Shown: positions 50,660 through 62,479 of the stretch, piece by piece
Position numbering within the stretch: the first letter of the stretch is position 1
Layout: the number at the start of each line of letters is the position of its first letter
Assembly (NCBI RefSeq): GCF_964340395.1
Contig: NC_135571.1
Coordinates: 10,976,440-11,040,439 of the forward strand
DNA: 64,000 bases
Source of the DNA: Glandiceps talaboti
Taxonomy: Eukaryota > Hemichordata > Enteropneusta > Spengelidae
Reading direction: 5' to 3'
The notes under the pieces: model-generated
What the model saw: the letters and a program-made list of their open reading frames with translations, nothing else
Database searches by the model: none
Told to the model about the DNA's origin: nothing
Made by a program: the position numbers and the translations under genes

Positions 50660-53601
50660 TGATTGTTAAAACTTACGGTACAAAGTATTAGCGGATAAAG
50701 TATATTTGTAGTTATGTATGCTATAATTAGGAACAACTGGAAATCAGTTTAGATTTCTACAAAAAGGATAAATATTCGAAAAGCATATTACCCTTGGAGA
50801 TTAGAAATAACTTGGATTTTACTCACAAACATAGTAAAAACAAAAGCTGCATTTTTTCGACAGTATCTATCGACTGGTGGCGGTAATTTTGGTGATCTCA
50901 GCGGAATAGGAGATATCTCCTGTTGATTGACCATCAACATGCCAAACACACCATGCTTACAGCATTCTTTGTCATCTTTTTATTTTAGCCAATGTCCGAA
51001 GTAACAACAGTCATACCAAACACCAGCAAGACAACCTGTCAATCAAAGAAAAACCTGTTCCTGTTGAAAACACACAAAAGTGGAAGTAGCACATTACAGA
51101 ATATTTTACTACGCTATGCAGATAAACATAATCTGACTTTAGTGTTGCCAAAAACGACTCATCAACTAGGATACCCAAACAGATTTAATCAAAGATTCGC
51201 AATTCCAGTGCCCTGGAACGAGTATAATATGTTCTGTCAACATTCACGTCTCAATTTACCTGGTAAGTGTATTGGTCAGAGGTCAAATAGGTAATGTCAT
51301 GGTATGTATGTATGTATGTATGTATGTATGTATGTATGTATGTATGTATGTATGTATGTATGTATGCATATGTGTGTGTGTGTGCGTGCGTGCGTGCGTA
51401 TGTATGTATGTATGTATGTATGTATGTATGTATGTATGCGTGCGTGTGTGTGTGTGTGTGTGTGTGTATGTGTCTGTCTGTATGTCATGACGATCAGAAA
51501 GCTTTATTCAAATTTTTTCGCAGTCTAACTACAAGTAATACTAAATCATCATTACCAACTCATGACACTGTTAATCAACTCATTGAAACCTTCAGCAAAA
51601 TTCGAAGTAGCTTAGATGCACATTCTTCGGACATTAGCCTGCAATCTACTGTTACCGCAAATAACACTACAGCAACCATCTCATCCTTCCAACCTACAAC
51701 AACTGATGAAGTCTAAAACATTATTAAGAAGGCACCATCTAAATCGTGTTGCCTTGACCCCATCCCTACAAACCTACTCAAGAAGACCCAACATACACTA
51801 ATACCGTTAATAACCACCATTATCAACCTACCTCTCCCTCCAACATGGAACTGTTCCAGATGAATTCAAATCCGCTATTATTTCACCTCTCTTGAAGAAA
51901 CCTCCACTGAATCCTGATATTCTAGAGAATTACAGACCCATCTCATATCTACCGTTCATCTCAAAAGTACTCGAAAAAGTCGTAGCCTCCAGACTCAATA
52001 AATATCTACGCACCAACTCACTCGTCGAACCATTACAATCTGCTTACAGACAGTTCCACAGCACTGAAACAGCACTCCTTAAGGTCCAAAATGACATCTT
52101 AACATCAATTGATACAGGACAATATGTCATCCTAGTTTTATTAGACTTATCTGCAGCTTTCGACACAATATACCATGTCATACTTCTCCAACGGTTATCT
52201 GCATTGGGCATCAACGGTCTCGCCTTGAAATGGCTATCATCATATGTCACAAACAGACACCAGTCAATTACAATAAATGGTTACTTCTCAACTGAAACCA
52301 GTCTTCAATATGGTGTACCACAAGGATCAGTACTCGGACCACTATTGTTTTCCCTCTACATAACTCCACTTGGCCAGATTATCCGTCAACACAATCTTAA
52401 ATTTCACCAATATGCCGATGATAACGAACTGTACCTATTATTCACCAGACCTAACACTTCAACTGCAATCACACAAATTGAGAAGTGCCTTTGTGACATC
52501 AAGAGTTGGATGACAGATAACAAGCTGCAACTCAACGATGGAAAAACAGAAGTCCTGGTCTTACATTCCAAATTCGATAACAGTCCAAATCCTATCAGTA
52601 ATATTCATATAAATTCAACAGTCATCATGCCAGTCACATTCGCATGCAACCTCGGAGTTACATTTGACAGCACCCTTCATCTTCGAAAACACATTGTTAG
52701 CACCTGCCAAAGTATCTACTTCCACATCAGACGTATCGGATAAATTCGACAGTTCCTGTCTACAGAAACCTGCCTCAAATTAATTCATTCTATTCTTGCT
52801 GCCAAACTAGACTACTGTAATTCCCTATTGTATGGCTTACCAACTGCACAACTCAGTCTGTTACAGAGAGCCCAGAATAGTGCCGCTCGACTCATCACCC
52901 GCACCAAGAAGCATGATCACATAACACCAATACTCCAACAACTACACTGGCTTCCAGTCACTTACAGAATACACTTCTAAATTCTGTTGATCACATATAA
53001 AGCGCTACATGGAAAGACTTCACATTACATTTCCGATCTCATTCAGCAAAGTAATCCAGGCAGATCACTCCATTCAGCAACAAACAACTACTCCACATAC
53101 CCAAGACCAGACTCAAATCATATGGAGACTGATTATTCTCACACTCATCTCCCACATTATGGAATCATCTCCCCCTTGACATTCGCACCACACCTACTGT
53201 TGATATCTTCAAAGCCAAACTCAAAACTTATCTATTCCAAAGAGCATTCATGTGAACTGGAAGTGCCATTGGGCATCTTTTGATGGATATCAGGCGCTTT
53301 ATAAATTTGTGTTTATTATTTATTTGTGTTTATTATGTGTGTATGTGTGTATGTATGTATGTATGTATGTATGTATGTATGTATGTATGTATGTATGTAT
53401 GTATGTATGTATGTATGCGTGTGTGTGTGCGTGCGTGCGTGCGTGCGTATGTATGTATGTATGTATGTATGTATGTATGTATGTATGTATGTATGTATGC
53501 ATGTATGTATGTACAATGTATGTATGTATATATGTGTGTATGTATGTGTCATATATCTCTATGGGGTGGGTAAGAATATTGGCAGTATTCATACCGTATA
53601 C

Positions 53602-53670
<69 letters not shown>

Positions 53671-54638
53671 ATCTGTTTTCTTTGCTTGGAAATATTGTTC
53701 ACTCACGTGTACATGTTTTGTCTTACTATATCCTGTATTGTATTCCCATTGTTCCACACTTTCATTGTATTCCACTATGTGTTGGTAATCAGGCTATAAT
53801 GACTTTATTTCCTTGTGACATTACAGAAGTCATGGAATTGATGCCAGACGACACTGTCTTCGTAACGATCATACGTGAACCAGTTGCGCATTTCGAGTCA
53901 TTATTTACGTACTACAATATAGGTGGCAAACTCCAAATTCGAGGACCAAGCAAACTTGAACAATTTCTAGGTAATCCAGAGAAATACGTACAAAGACTTA
54001 CGTATAAGACGTACAATAGCACCAATCCTTACCTTCGAAATAATTACATGTTTGACTTGGGATTCAGCGAGGAACAATGGAAGACCAACTCACAGGTTAC
54101 TAAACTGATCGAAAGGGTGGATCAAATATTTGACTTTGTTCTTATCATGGAGTATTTCGACGAATCTTTGATATTATTGAGATACACCATGTGTTGGGAC
54201 ATAGACAGTCTTGTGTATTTTAGTTTCAATATACGTAAAGAAACTTCAGTACATGCTATATCACACTGGATGCAAGGTGAAATCAGAAGGTGGAACTCAG
54301 CAGATGCCCAACTCTATTCTTACTTCAACGAAACATTTTGGAAGAAAGTAAAAGCGTTTGGTGAGCAAAGAATGGAGGAGGAATTACGGGCATTGAAAGA
54401 ACGAAAACGGGAGTACTGGGACACATGTATTGGTAACGTCACAGCAAACGGGAAAGGCGTCTGGCATTTACCGGGAGTCGATGTCCAAAGTTACAGCCTG
54501 AAAAACTCAGCCAAGGATAATAAAGATTGTGTTCAGATGACGAAACCAGAAAAACCCTTCACATATGAATTGGCTTCTAAACTTAAAAAGCGTATACGTA
54601 GCCATGATTATCATCAACATCGCATTACTGCCATTTAA
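47820..54638 (+). CDS. Galactose-3-O-sulfotransferase, copy C (four exons, 416 aa)
   Basis: Exons 47820-47926, 50454-50511, 50989-51262 and 53827-54638, phases 2, 0 and 1, total 1251 nt. The anchor and KTHKSGSST match the other copies. Differences from A/B: stem DRMDIRHF instead of DPMEIRDF, NTSKTTCQ for NTSKANCQ, and YYNIGGKLQIRG for YYRICSRLGIRG. The loop after NPEKY is 14 residues (VQRLTYKTYNSTNP) rather than nine and adds an N-S-T glycosylation site. The C-terminus is KKRIRSHDYH. Intron 3 is about 2.56 kb because a LINE sits in its microsatellite. Splice sites remain intact, so the gene looks functional. The diverged loops may alter acceptor preference, which is inference. Confidence 0.9.
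48122..48350 (-). mobile_element. Old LINE 3' fragment in intron 1 of copy C
   Basis: Homologous to 32389-32604, with a GGGTGGGATAAG insertion also present in copy D. Confidence 0.6.
48938..49292. repeat. ~355-bp segment shared by intron 1 of copies C and D
   Basis: Begins AATAAATTTAGTAAATG and ends near ACGACCC. Present at 57910-58268 in D and absent from A and B, which read GATAGAATAAGTTTTTTAAT at that point. Either an insertion in the C/D ancestor or a deletion in A/B. Confidence 0.8.
50989..51262 (+). other. Exon 3 of copy C (PAPS-binding exon)
   Basis: Listed separately because this exon is the most conserved block of the array: 274 nt in each copy, at 34933, 42451, 50989 and 59923. 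Only a few amino-acid changes separate the four. Confidence 0.85.
51301..51485. repeat. (TATG)n/(GTGC)n microsatellite left of the LINE, intron 3 of copy C
   Basis: TATG array, TGTGCGTGCGTGCGTG core, second TATG array and a GT tract. A very similar series recurs right of the LINE at 53338-53550. Confidence 0.95.
51486..53335 (+). mobile_element. CR1/L2-like LINE, 5'-truncated, in intron 3 of copy C
   Basis: Encodes a reverse transcriptase in the host gene orientation. Seen: HDTVNQLIETFSKIRSSLDA, ENYRPISYLPFISKVLEKVV, QSAYRQFHSTETALLKVQND, LLDLSAAFDT (palm A), YGVPQGSVLGPLLFSLY, YADDNELY (catalytic YADD), then C-terminal pieces (LDYCNSLLYGLP, LHWLPVTYRIHF, LITYKALHGK). The endonuclease is missing, as in ordinary 5' truncation. 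The longest open frame is 51892-52743; in-frame stops and frame changes before and after it make the copy inactive. The 3' end has GGCGCTTTATAAATTTGTG, typical of CR1/L2-type tails, and runs into the microsatellite. Confidence 0.88.
53338..53668. repeat. (TATG)n and (CAGA)n microsatellites right of the LINE
   Basis: TATG array with GTGTGTGCGTGCGTGCGTG core at 53338-53550, unique sequence, then CAGA at 53602-53668. Confidence 0.96.
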
Positions 54639-54900
54639 TGCAATAAATACTAGAGGGGCAGGGAAGGAGGAGTGTTCGTATTGCATTCAGTATTGGAGGG
54701 GCAGGAGAGGAGATGGGCGTTAATGTAATCAATATGGGGGGGGGCTCATGGAAGTAGGGGTATTCTTATTACAACCAGTATTGGAGGGGCAGGGTAGGAG
54801 TGGATATTTTTGTTGCATAAATTAATAGATCTAGACATGTTAGAGATGGCCAACCTGATTTCTAATATCGAAAAATCGGTATAAATTGTTTTTATTGTTG

Positions 54901-54981
54901 ATGAGTGCATCAAATACGACAGCGGATACCACGCTTTTCCCTAAGACAGGCCATATTACTACCACACCAGAAAGACTATAA
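54901..54981 (+). other. 26-codon conserved frame 3' of copy C
   Basis: MSASNTTADTTLFPKTGH, ending TTTPERL. The preceding TTTTTATTGTTG lacks the AG acceptor seen in A, B and D. Confidence 0.25.
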
Positions 54982-55433
54982 TTGGGTGTGACGATGTTTT
55001 TTGTTCCATCTCACATTGTAACAACAATCACACAGAGTACAGGCACTGATAGTGCGCATGCGCATGAACTCTTACATTTTATCTCAATGTGAACACAAAT
55101 GAAACAGTTCTGTTTAAATCTTCATTGTTTTATCCAACAGTGATATGTCGATTTTTTTTCACAGTAGACATGAAATGTATTCGATATGTTTGCGCGCTAT
55201 CAGTGTCTGCATTTTGTTTTTATGTAATTTTGTAACATGAAAACGTTAGGTGAGATGTAAAAACAGTGGTTTGCTCCAAATGTACTCGCTTCCTACAACT
55301 GGTAGCGACACTAATCCGCCGATTTGGTAACTGCTGCTGTTACACTGCAACCAAATAACATTTTCTCTGTACCCACATCAACAAACAATTCCGAAGCCCA
55401 GACTATATGTAGTATTCTGACTCCGGAGTAACC

Positions 55434-58400
55434 ATGGATGGTCAAACTCTGAAGATCATGTTGGTTGGAACAATTGTTGTCGTCATATATATACTTTATG
55501 TGTCAACACCAATGGTAATGAACAGAATGGACTCTAACAGGTGAGTTGAATTATATGTGAACAATTTATTTATTCATCTTTCATATCCAGACACCATTTC
55601 AGTGCATTAGCACTGTTCTCCCAATGGAACCTGTTACAAGATTACGTACACAGAAAAAAAAAGAAAAAAAAGGGACAAACCAGGACAAAAAGTTACAGAT
55701 GCACAGTGTACTGTAAAAGATATCCACCCACATTACCAGACTACATTCTGAAGATGTCTTTTAAATATCGATGAGTTCGGAGCTGATTTTATGGATAAGG
55801 GTGGGATAAGGGTAGATTTATCCATAAAAAAGCACCACTATCGTGAAATGCCCGTTTCCCATATTCAGTTTTAACTGTATTGATGTATATGTTACCTTTA
55901 CTGGCCTGACTTGTGTTATGAAGATGAATTTGGTTGGAAAGATTGAACATTTCATTGATGTAATCCCTTGCATTGTGTTAGAACTTCAAAAATAGCATTG
56001 TTATATTGACAACTTGAACATAGACACACACTGGGGTATACATGTTGACAAGAGAAAATCAAGAATTTCTGAAATGACAATTAGCAAAAATCAATCTACC
56101 TTCATTATCAATAGCATTGTCCTCATTTGAAATTTCACATTCACAGGACTGACTGAAAATAATAGAAACACCGCAACTATGTGTAGACTGAGCAAAGGAG
56201 TGAAAGATACGACCTTTCCATTCTTTCCCTATTTGAGACTTTAATTCTGGTGTAAGATAGGTCTCTTGCAGCAAACCAATTTGAGCTTTTTGTTGCTTCA
56301 GCCAGTGAAAAAATTTCAAACGTTTTGTTTTGTTACGAATTCCTTTAACATTAATTGAAATTATATTAACATTGTCCATTAACACTTAACTAAAAAAACA
56401 GGGTTCGATTTGTCATTTTGGTACTTTGTACAAAGAGTTTGAGTTCACTGTCTCTCTTTTTCTGTGTTTGCTGTCAGCTTTACCTTTTAAAGAAGCTTCT
56501 CAGTGCCCTCCTTCCGTCAGGACTCGACCGAACATACATTTGCCTTTGTTGTTTGTTTTTCTCTGAAACATTTGCGAGGTTCGACTGCATCTGATTCTCA
56601 GAGAGTAGAGATGGGCTTGTGTCCGTCTCGGCTTGTTTTCTCGCCGGCAGTTGATGTTTATTGGTCGATGGAGTCGCGATATTGACATAGGAAGAATGTG
56701 CTTCATCAATCACATTTAAGTTTTCAGTTCTTTTGGGACTAAAACAAGGTGAGCGCGAATCCGCACTAACAACATTCTGTTGTGCTGACACATTTTTGAA
56801 ATAAGCCTGTGCAGAGTTGTTAGTCGTTTGTATTGTGTGCGAAAACACACAAGTATCATCTCTGGGCTGGTTAGTATTAGAACCAACAGATAACTGCTCT
56901 GGTTCAGAAATTAAAGGTACGACAGGAGAGGCTGGTACAGTTATGTCAATGTTATTCGTGTAATTAGGCTGACTTTCTTCACGCGACTGCATGGTTTCAG
57001 CTCTCGAAACGGGATCAACGCTGTTCGCATCGTCTCGATATTCAGTTTGCATGTCAGAAACATGTGTAGAGACACTACCTGATCTCGGTCTGTTAACGGT
57101 GGGTTGACCGAAATAAAATATACGCACGGGAAATCCGGCGATAGAAACGTCAAATCTTGGAATTGGTTCGGACGGCTGTTCCTTGATGTAGAAAACTCTG
57201 TCACCGTTGAAACAATTAGTATGTTTACCATTATAGCGAAGTCTTTCCTTTAGTGACTCTACTCACAAACTCGCAACCAAAGGCAGAAAGATCTTCAAGT
57301 AGAGCGTCCTCATCGACTGAAAATGGCGTCTTTTACTCTCACCTTCATAGCGCCTATGCGACGCATACGTGAGGAAAAGGCGAAAGGGTTGTGTTCCAAA
57401 ATTTCAACGTTCATACCTCTAATTGACAGCTGCTCCTGTAGTAAGTCGTGCTTGCTTTCCAAAGAGTTCGCATAAATTCTCCATAAGGCTCTACCACATT
57501 GAATCGAAATAAGGTTATCGGGATCTATGACTTGAATAAGTGCGTGATACACCTCTTCGTCCTTTAGAGGGTTACGGATTAGCTAATATTAATATTTCTC
57601 AACGAAAATTATCGGTTATAACCTTGCGATGTACATGTAATATCAAATTTAGTTTAAAACGTAAGTAGAATTTGTCTGAATGCGAATTTTATTCCGTCAT
57701 GTTAATCATATTTGCTCGGGGTGTGTGGATTCGTAATCGCCAGTCTATTTCTGACCTATGGCCTACAATGCCGAAAAGTAGAATTTATTCCCATAATTCC
57801 GAAATACTTTGGATCGTAACATCAGTTCGGACCTCTGAACTCGACGGAAAATCGGAAGTAAGCTTGCCGGCTGCTACATCGATAATCTACAAGATTTTTA
57901 GATAGAATAAATTTAGTAAATGAAAATAAATGTACCTGTACGTATCAGACTCATGCCACCTAAGGATATATGTAACGTAATGTGTGCATTTACGTTTTGA
58001 AAGCACATAGTTATTACGATAACTTGATCGTAGAGTAGGATTGGCGGGAACACTTGAACAATAGAGAGAAAATAGTTCGGTAGAACAGGGGTGATGTGGG
58101 TTTTTGATCTGCCCTGTTTGACGTCACACAGGTGAAGATTTGCATGTATTTATGTGATAATGATCATTAGACGATAATGTCATCAAATCTCACTATTTCT
58201 CTCACGACTTTGCAAACATAAAAATAAAGAAACCCCCTACATCCTGAAACACATTTCCTTTACGACCCAGATTTTTTTTAATTTGGTCTCATTGCTAAGT
58301 ACCTCTGTCTCTAAAAATCAATGTATAAAATTGTTAAATCTGGTGCAAAAGCCGGAGACCTGCTGTTCCCCGGGATAAGGATTATAAAGAATTTATGCCA

Positions 58401-59560
58401 TTTATACTTTAAAACCTGACAGATCACGTGGTTTTCCGTATGTTGAGTTTCAGTCATTTATGTAGTCTGTATTCAGACGTAGATTATATTTTATCGAATT
58501 CCTAAAAAAAAAAAATTGAAATGTTTTAGTTATATACTAGTTGTGTGGAAATACATAACCTATGACATACAATCTAATAGTCAACATGTAATGCACATAC
58601 AGAACGCGAGCGACTCACTCAGTGAGGATCCAAACAGGGGCATGGGGCAACAATTCTGTTGAAATCCGAAATTGATAATGATATACATGTATTAAAGGCC
58701 CAATTCAGATGAATATGTATTAGTTACATTTACATACTTGCTATTTGGTATTGTGGGTATAAAGCCAGAAATGCAATATTAAAAAAACCGGCGTTGTGAT
58801 ACACATGTACACGTACATTTTTCTGGTCTTTTTAATTTGCTTTTACTTTGGACCCCAAAACATACAAAATGATGGTCAGAATACCCTTCCTGTGATAGTT
58901 TGATGAAATATTTACTGACAGCTCTGGGGAAAGAAAACAGACATGCAAGAAGGTCAAGAAGACAAAAAACTTCTTTTCTTTTTGTGTAAAGGTTTAAAAA
59001 AAAAAACGTTAATGTTCAGTGGCTTAAACCAGAGTAGGTCGGGTTATCGAAAACACACACAAAAACATATTTGACCTCATTGCCAAGTACCTCTATCTCT
59101 AAAAATCAATTTATAAAATTGATAAATCTGGCACAAAAGCCGGACACCTGCTGTTCCCTGGGATGAGGGATTGTGAAGAATAATTTATTAAGTTTTTCTT
59201 TAATTTTCCCTGTGCATTATTTAAATTCAGTTTTCAGTAACATCACATTGTTTTCTACTTCTATGTCTCATTTCTCGCTTAATCTACAGTCTAGTTCCTG
59301 ACGAACCGTATTCCGTATTCATAATTCTGTTGGGTAACTGACTGCATCTAGGCTGCATCTAGACTAAGTTCAATAACGTTACGTTGTCGTATAACTATTT
59401 GTGAAATTATTTCAGCAAGGTGCCGTCAGTTGAAGATCTTGATCCCATGGAAATTCGTGATTTCTTAACAATGGTAAGTGTAAGTGTTCAAATTGTTTGT
59501 TCATTATACCTTTGTTCCCACCAATAAGTATGGATTCACTACCAAAAACAACGTTAGCGT

Positions 59561-59593
<33 letters not shown>

Positions 59594-60220
59594 TGATTGT
59601 TAAAACTTACGGTACAAAGTATTAGCGGATATAGTATATTTGTAGTTGTATATGCTATAATTAGCAACAAATCGCAATCAGTTTAGATTTCTACAGAAAG
59701 GAGAAATGTTCGAAAAGTATATTACCATTGGAGATTCGAAATAACTTGGATTTTACTCACAAACATAGTAAAAACAAAAGCTGCATTTTCTCGAGAGTAT
59801 CTACCGACTAGTGGCGCTAATTTTGGTGATCCCAGCGGAATAGGAGATATCTCCTGTTAAATGACCATCAACATGTCAATCACACCATGCTTACAGCGTT
59901 CTTTGTCATCTTTTAATTTTAGCCAATGTCTGAAGTAACAACAGTCATACCAAACACCAGCAAGGCAAACTGTCAATCAAAGAAAAACCTGTTCCTGTTG
60001 AAAACACACAAAAGTGGAAGTAGCACATTACAGAATATTTTACTACGCTATGCAGATAAACATAATCTGACTTTAGTGTTGCCAAAAACTACTCATCAAC
60101 TAGGATACCCAAACAGATTTAATCGAAGATTTGCAATTCCAGTGCCCTGGAACGAGTATAATATGTTCTGTCAACATTCACGTTTCAATTTACCTGGTAA
60201 GTGTATAGGTCAGAGGTCAA

Positions 60221-60251
<31 letters not shown>

Positions 60252-60598
60252 TGTATGTATGTATGTATGTATGTATGTATGTGTGTGTGTATGTATGTAT
60301 GTGTGTGTATGTATGTATGTGTGTGTATGCATGTATGTATGTATGTATGTATGTATGTATGTATGTATGTATGTATGTATGCATGCATGTGCGTGCGTGT
60401 GTGCTTATGTATGTATGTATGTATGTATGTATGTATGTATGTATGTATGCATGCATAAAACATGTATGTATGCATACAAGTGTGTGTATGTCTGTCTGTC
60501 TGTATGTATGTATGTGTGTGTGTGTGTGTGATGTATCTATGGGAATGGGTAAGGATATTGGAAGTATGCGTGTACACATACATACACACACGCATGTC

Positions 60599-60655
<57 letters not shown>

Positions 60656-61626
60656 ATATGTTTTCTCTGCTGGGAAATATTGTTAACTCACGTGTACATG
60701 TTTTGTCTTCCTATATCTTGTATTGTATTCCCATTGTTCCACACTTTCATTGTATCCCACTATGTGTTGGTAATCAGGCTATAATGACTTTATTTCCTTG
60801 TGACATTACAGAAGTCATGGAATTGATGCCAGACGACACTGTCTTCGTAACGATCTTACGTGAACCAGTTGCGCATTTCGAGTCATTATTTACGTATTAC
60901 AATATAGGTGGCAAACTCCGAATTCGAGAACCGAGCAAACTTGAACAATTTCTACGCAATCCAGAGAAATACGTACAAAGACGTACGTATAAGACGTACA
61001 ATAGCACCAATCCTTACCTTCGAAATAATTACATGTTTGACTTGGGGTTCAACGAGGAACAATGGAAGACCAACTCTCAGGTTACTAAACTGATCGAAAG
61101 GGTGGATCAAATATTTGACTTGGTTCTTATCATGGAGTATTTCGACGAATCTTTGATATTATTGAGATACACCATGTGTTGGGACATAGACAGTCTTGTG
61201 TATTTTAGATTCAATATACGTAAAGAGACTTCAGTGTATACTAATATATCACACTGGATGCAAGGTAAAATCAGAAGGTGGAACTCAGCAGATGCCCAAC
61301 TCTATTCTTACTTCAACGAAACATTTTGGAAGAAAGTAAAAGCGTTTGGTGAGCAAAGAATGGAGGAGGAATTACAGGCATTGAAAGAAAGAACACGGAT
61401 GTACTGGGACACTTGTATTGGTGACGTCACAGCAGACAAGAATGGCGTCCATCATGCACAGGGAGTCGATATCCTAATCTACAGCCTGAAAAACTCAGCG
61501 AAGAATAATAAAGATTGTGTTCAGATGACGAAAGCAGAAAGATTCTTCACATATGAATTGACTTCTAAACTTAAAAAGCGTATACGTAGCCATGATTATC
61601 ATCAACATCGCATCACTACCATTTAA
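55434..61626 (+). CDS. Galactose-3-O-sulfotransferase, copy D (four exons, 417 aa)
   Basis: Exons 55434-55540, 59416-59473, 59923-60196 and 60812-61626, phases 2, 0 and 1, total 1254 nt. The N-terminus is MDGQTLKIM, so one basic residue before the anchor is replaced by Asp. Anchor, stem (VPSVEDLDPMEIRDF), KTHKSGSST and NETFW are intact; the 3'-phosphate site reads ILREPVAHFESLF. It shares with C the 14-residue loop with an N-S-T site (VQRRTYKTYNSTNP) and the KKRIRSHDYH end. It has one extra residue at YTNISHWMQG and its own C-terminal changes (DKNGVHHAQGVDILIYSL). Only about 170 bp upstream of the ATG is shared with the other copies. Enzyme looks whole; expression is uncertain because its upstream region differs. 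Confidence 0.9.
55733..55955 (-). mobile_element. Old LINE 3' fragment in intron 1 of copy D
   Basis: Homologous to 32389-32604 and more diverged than in A-C; carries the GGGTGGGATAAG insertion shared with C. Confidence 0.55.
56034..57573 (-). mobile_element. Tx1/L1-like LINE fragment: ORF1 plus start of ORF2, 3' part missing
   Basis: On the minus strand, ORF1 begins near 57552 (LISIQCGRALWRIYANSLES, EILEHNPFAF, MRRIGAMKVRVKD). It continues after at least one frame change in a second frame (57127-56480) beginning MRIFYFGQPTV with a polar Ser/Thr/Gln-rich tail. ORF2 starts at 56385 (MLMDNVNIISINVKGIRNKT) with apurinic-endonuclease motifs LLQETYLT and HSCGVSIIF. It breaks off inside the endonuclease near 56034. 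No reverse transcriptase follows. Flanks match the other units on both sides, but ~270 bp of unit sequence (C 48429-48697) is absent. Confidence 0.8.
57910..58268. repeat. ~355-bp segment shared with copy C intron 1
   Basis: Aligns with 48938-49292 with scattered substitutions; absent from A and B. Confidence 0.8.
60222..60652. repeat. (TATG)n/(TGTG)n/(CATG)n and (CAGA)n in intron 3 of copy D
   Basis: TATG-type arrays at 60222-60450 with TGTG interruptions, a mixed segment, then CAGA at 60600-60652. Intronic. Confidence 0.97.
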
Positions 61627-61883
61627 TGCAATAAATACTAGAGGGGTAGGGAAGGAGGGATGTTCTTATTGCATTCAGTATTGGAGGGGCAGGAGAGGAG
61701 ATGGACGTTATTGTAATCAGTATGGGGGGGGTCATGGAAGGAGGGTTCTTCTTGCAATGAGTATTGGAGGGGCAGGGTAGAAGGGGATATTTTTATTGCA
61801 TAGATTAATAGATCTAGTAGTGTTAGAGATGGCCAACCTGATTTCTAATATCGAAAAATCGGTATAAATTGTTTTTATTGCAG

Positions 61884-61964
61884 ATGAGTGAATCAAATAC
61901 GACAGTGGATACCACGCTTTCCCCTAAGACAGACCGTGTTACTACCACACCAGAAAGACTATAA
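61884..61964 (+). other. 26-codon conserved frame 3' of copy D
   Basis: MSESNTTVDTTLSPKTDR, ending TTTPERL, after TTTTTATTGCAG. Confidence 0.3.
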
Positions 61965-62479
61965 TTGGGTGTCATGATGGTTTTTGGTATATCTCACATT
62001 GTAACAACAATCACACAAACAAAATACAGGCACTGATAGCGTGCATACACATGAAATATTACATTTTATCGCAATATGAACACAAATAAAACAGTTCTGT
62101 CGTATTAAAATCTTCATTGTCTCTTCAACAGTGATGTTAATTTTTGTTCACAGTATTTGATATGTTTGCATGCTATCAGTGTCTCTATTTTGTTTTATGG
62201 AATTTTGTAACATGAAAACATTAGGTGAGATGTAAAAAAAAACAAAAAAAAACAACAACCGTGCCACTGAATTGAAACTCTATAGACACCCTAGTTTGGT
62301 AGTAAAAAACATGATACCGCCTAATATTGAAACTCTATAGACACTCTAGTTAGTAGTACCTATATAGTCTGTAAGATATATACGACATGCTATGCTACGG
62401 TTATCGGCTCCTGACCGGTGCATGAGGGCGCCCCTTCACGACGTACCTCAGCTCCTGTGAGATACTACATGTGTTACTG

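Larger units (their letters stand above)
45214..55264 (+). repeat. Tandem unit C of the sulfotransferase array (~10 kb)
   Basis: Same order as A and B. Compared with B it has a ~1.16-kb inserted element (45575-46733), lacks ~620 bp of upstream spacer at 47229, and has a ~355-bp segment at 48938-49292 and a LINE in intron 3. Its right end stops at GATGTAAAAA (55258-55264), where unit D begins out of register. Confidence 0.88.
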
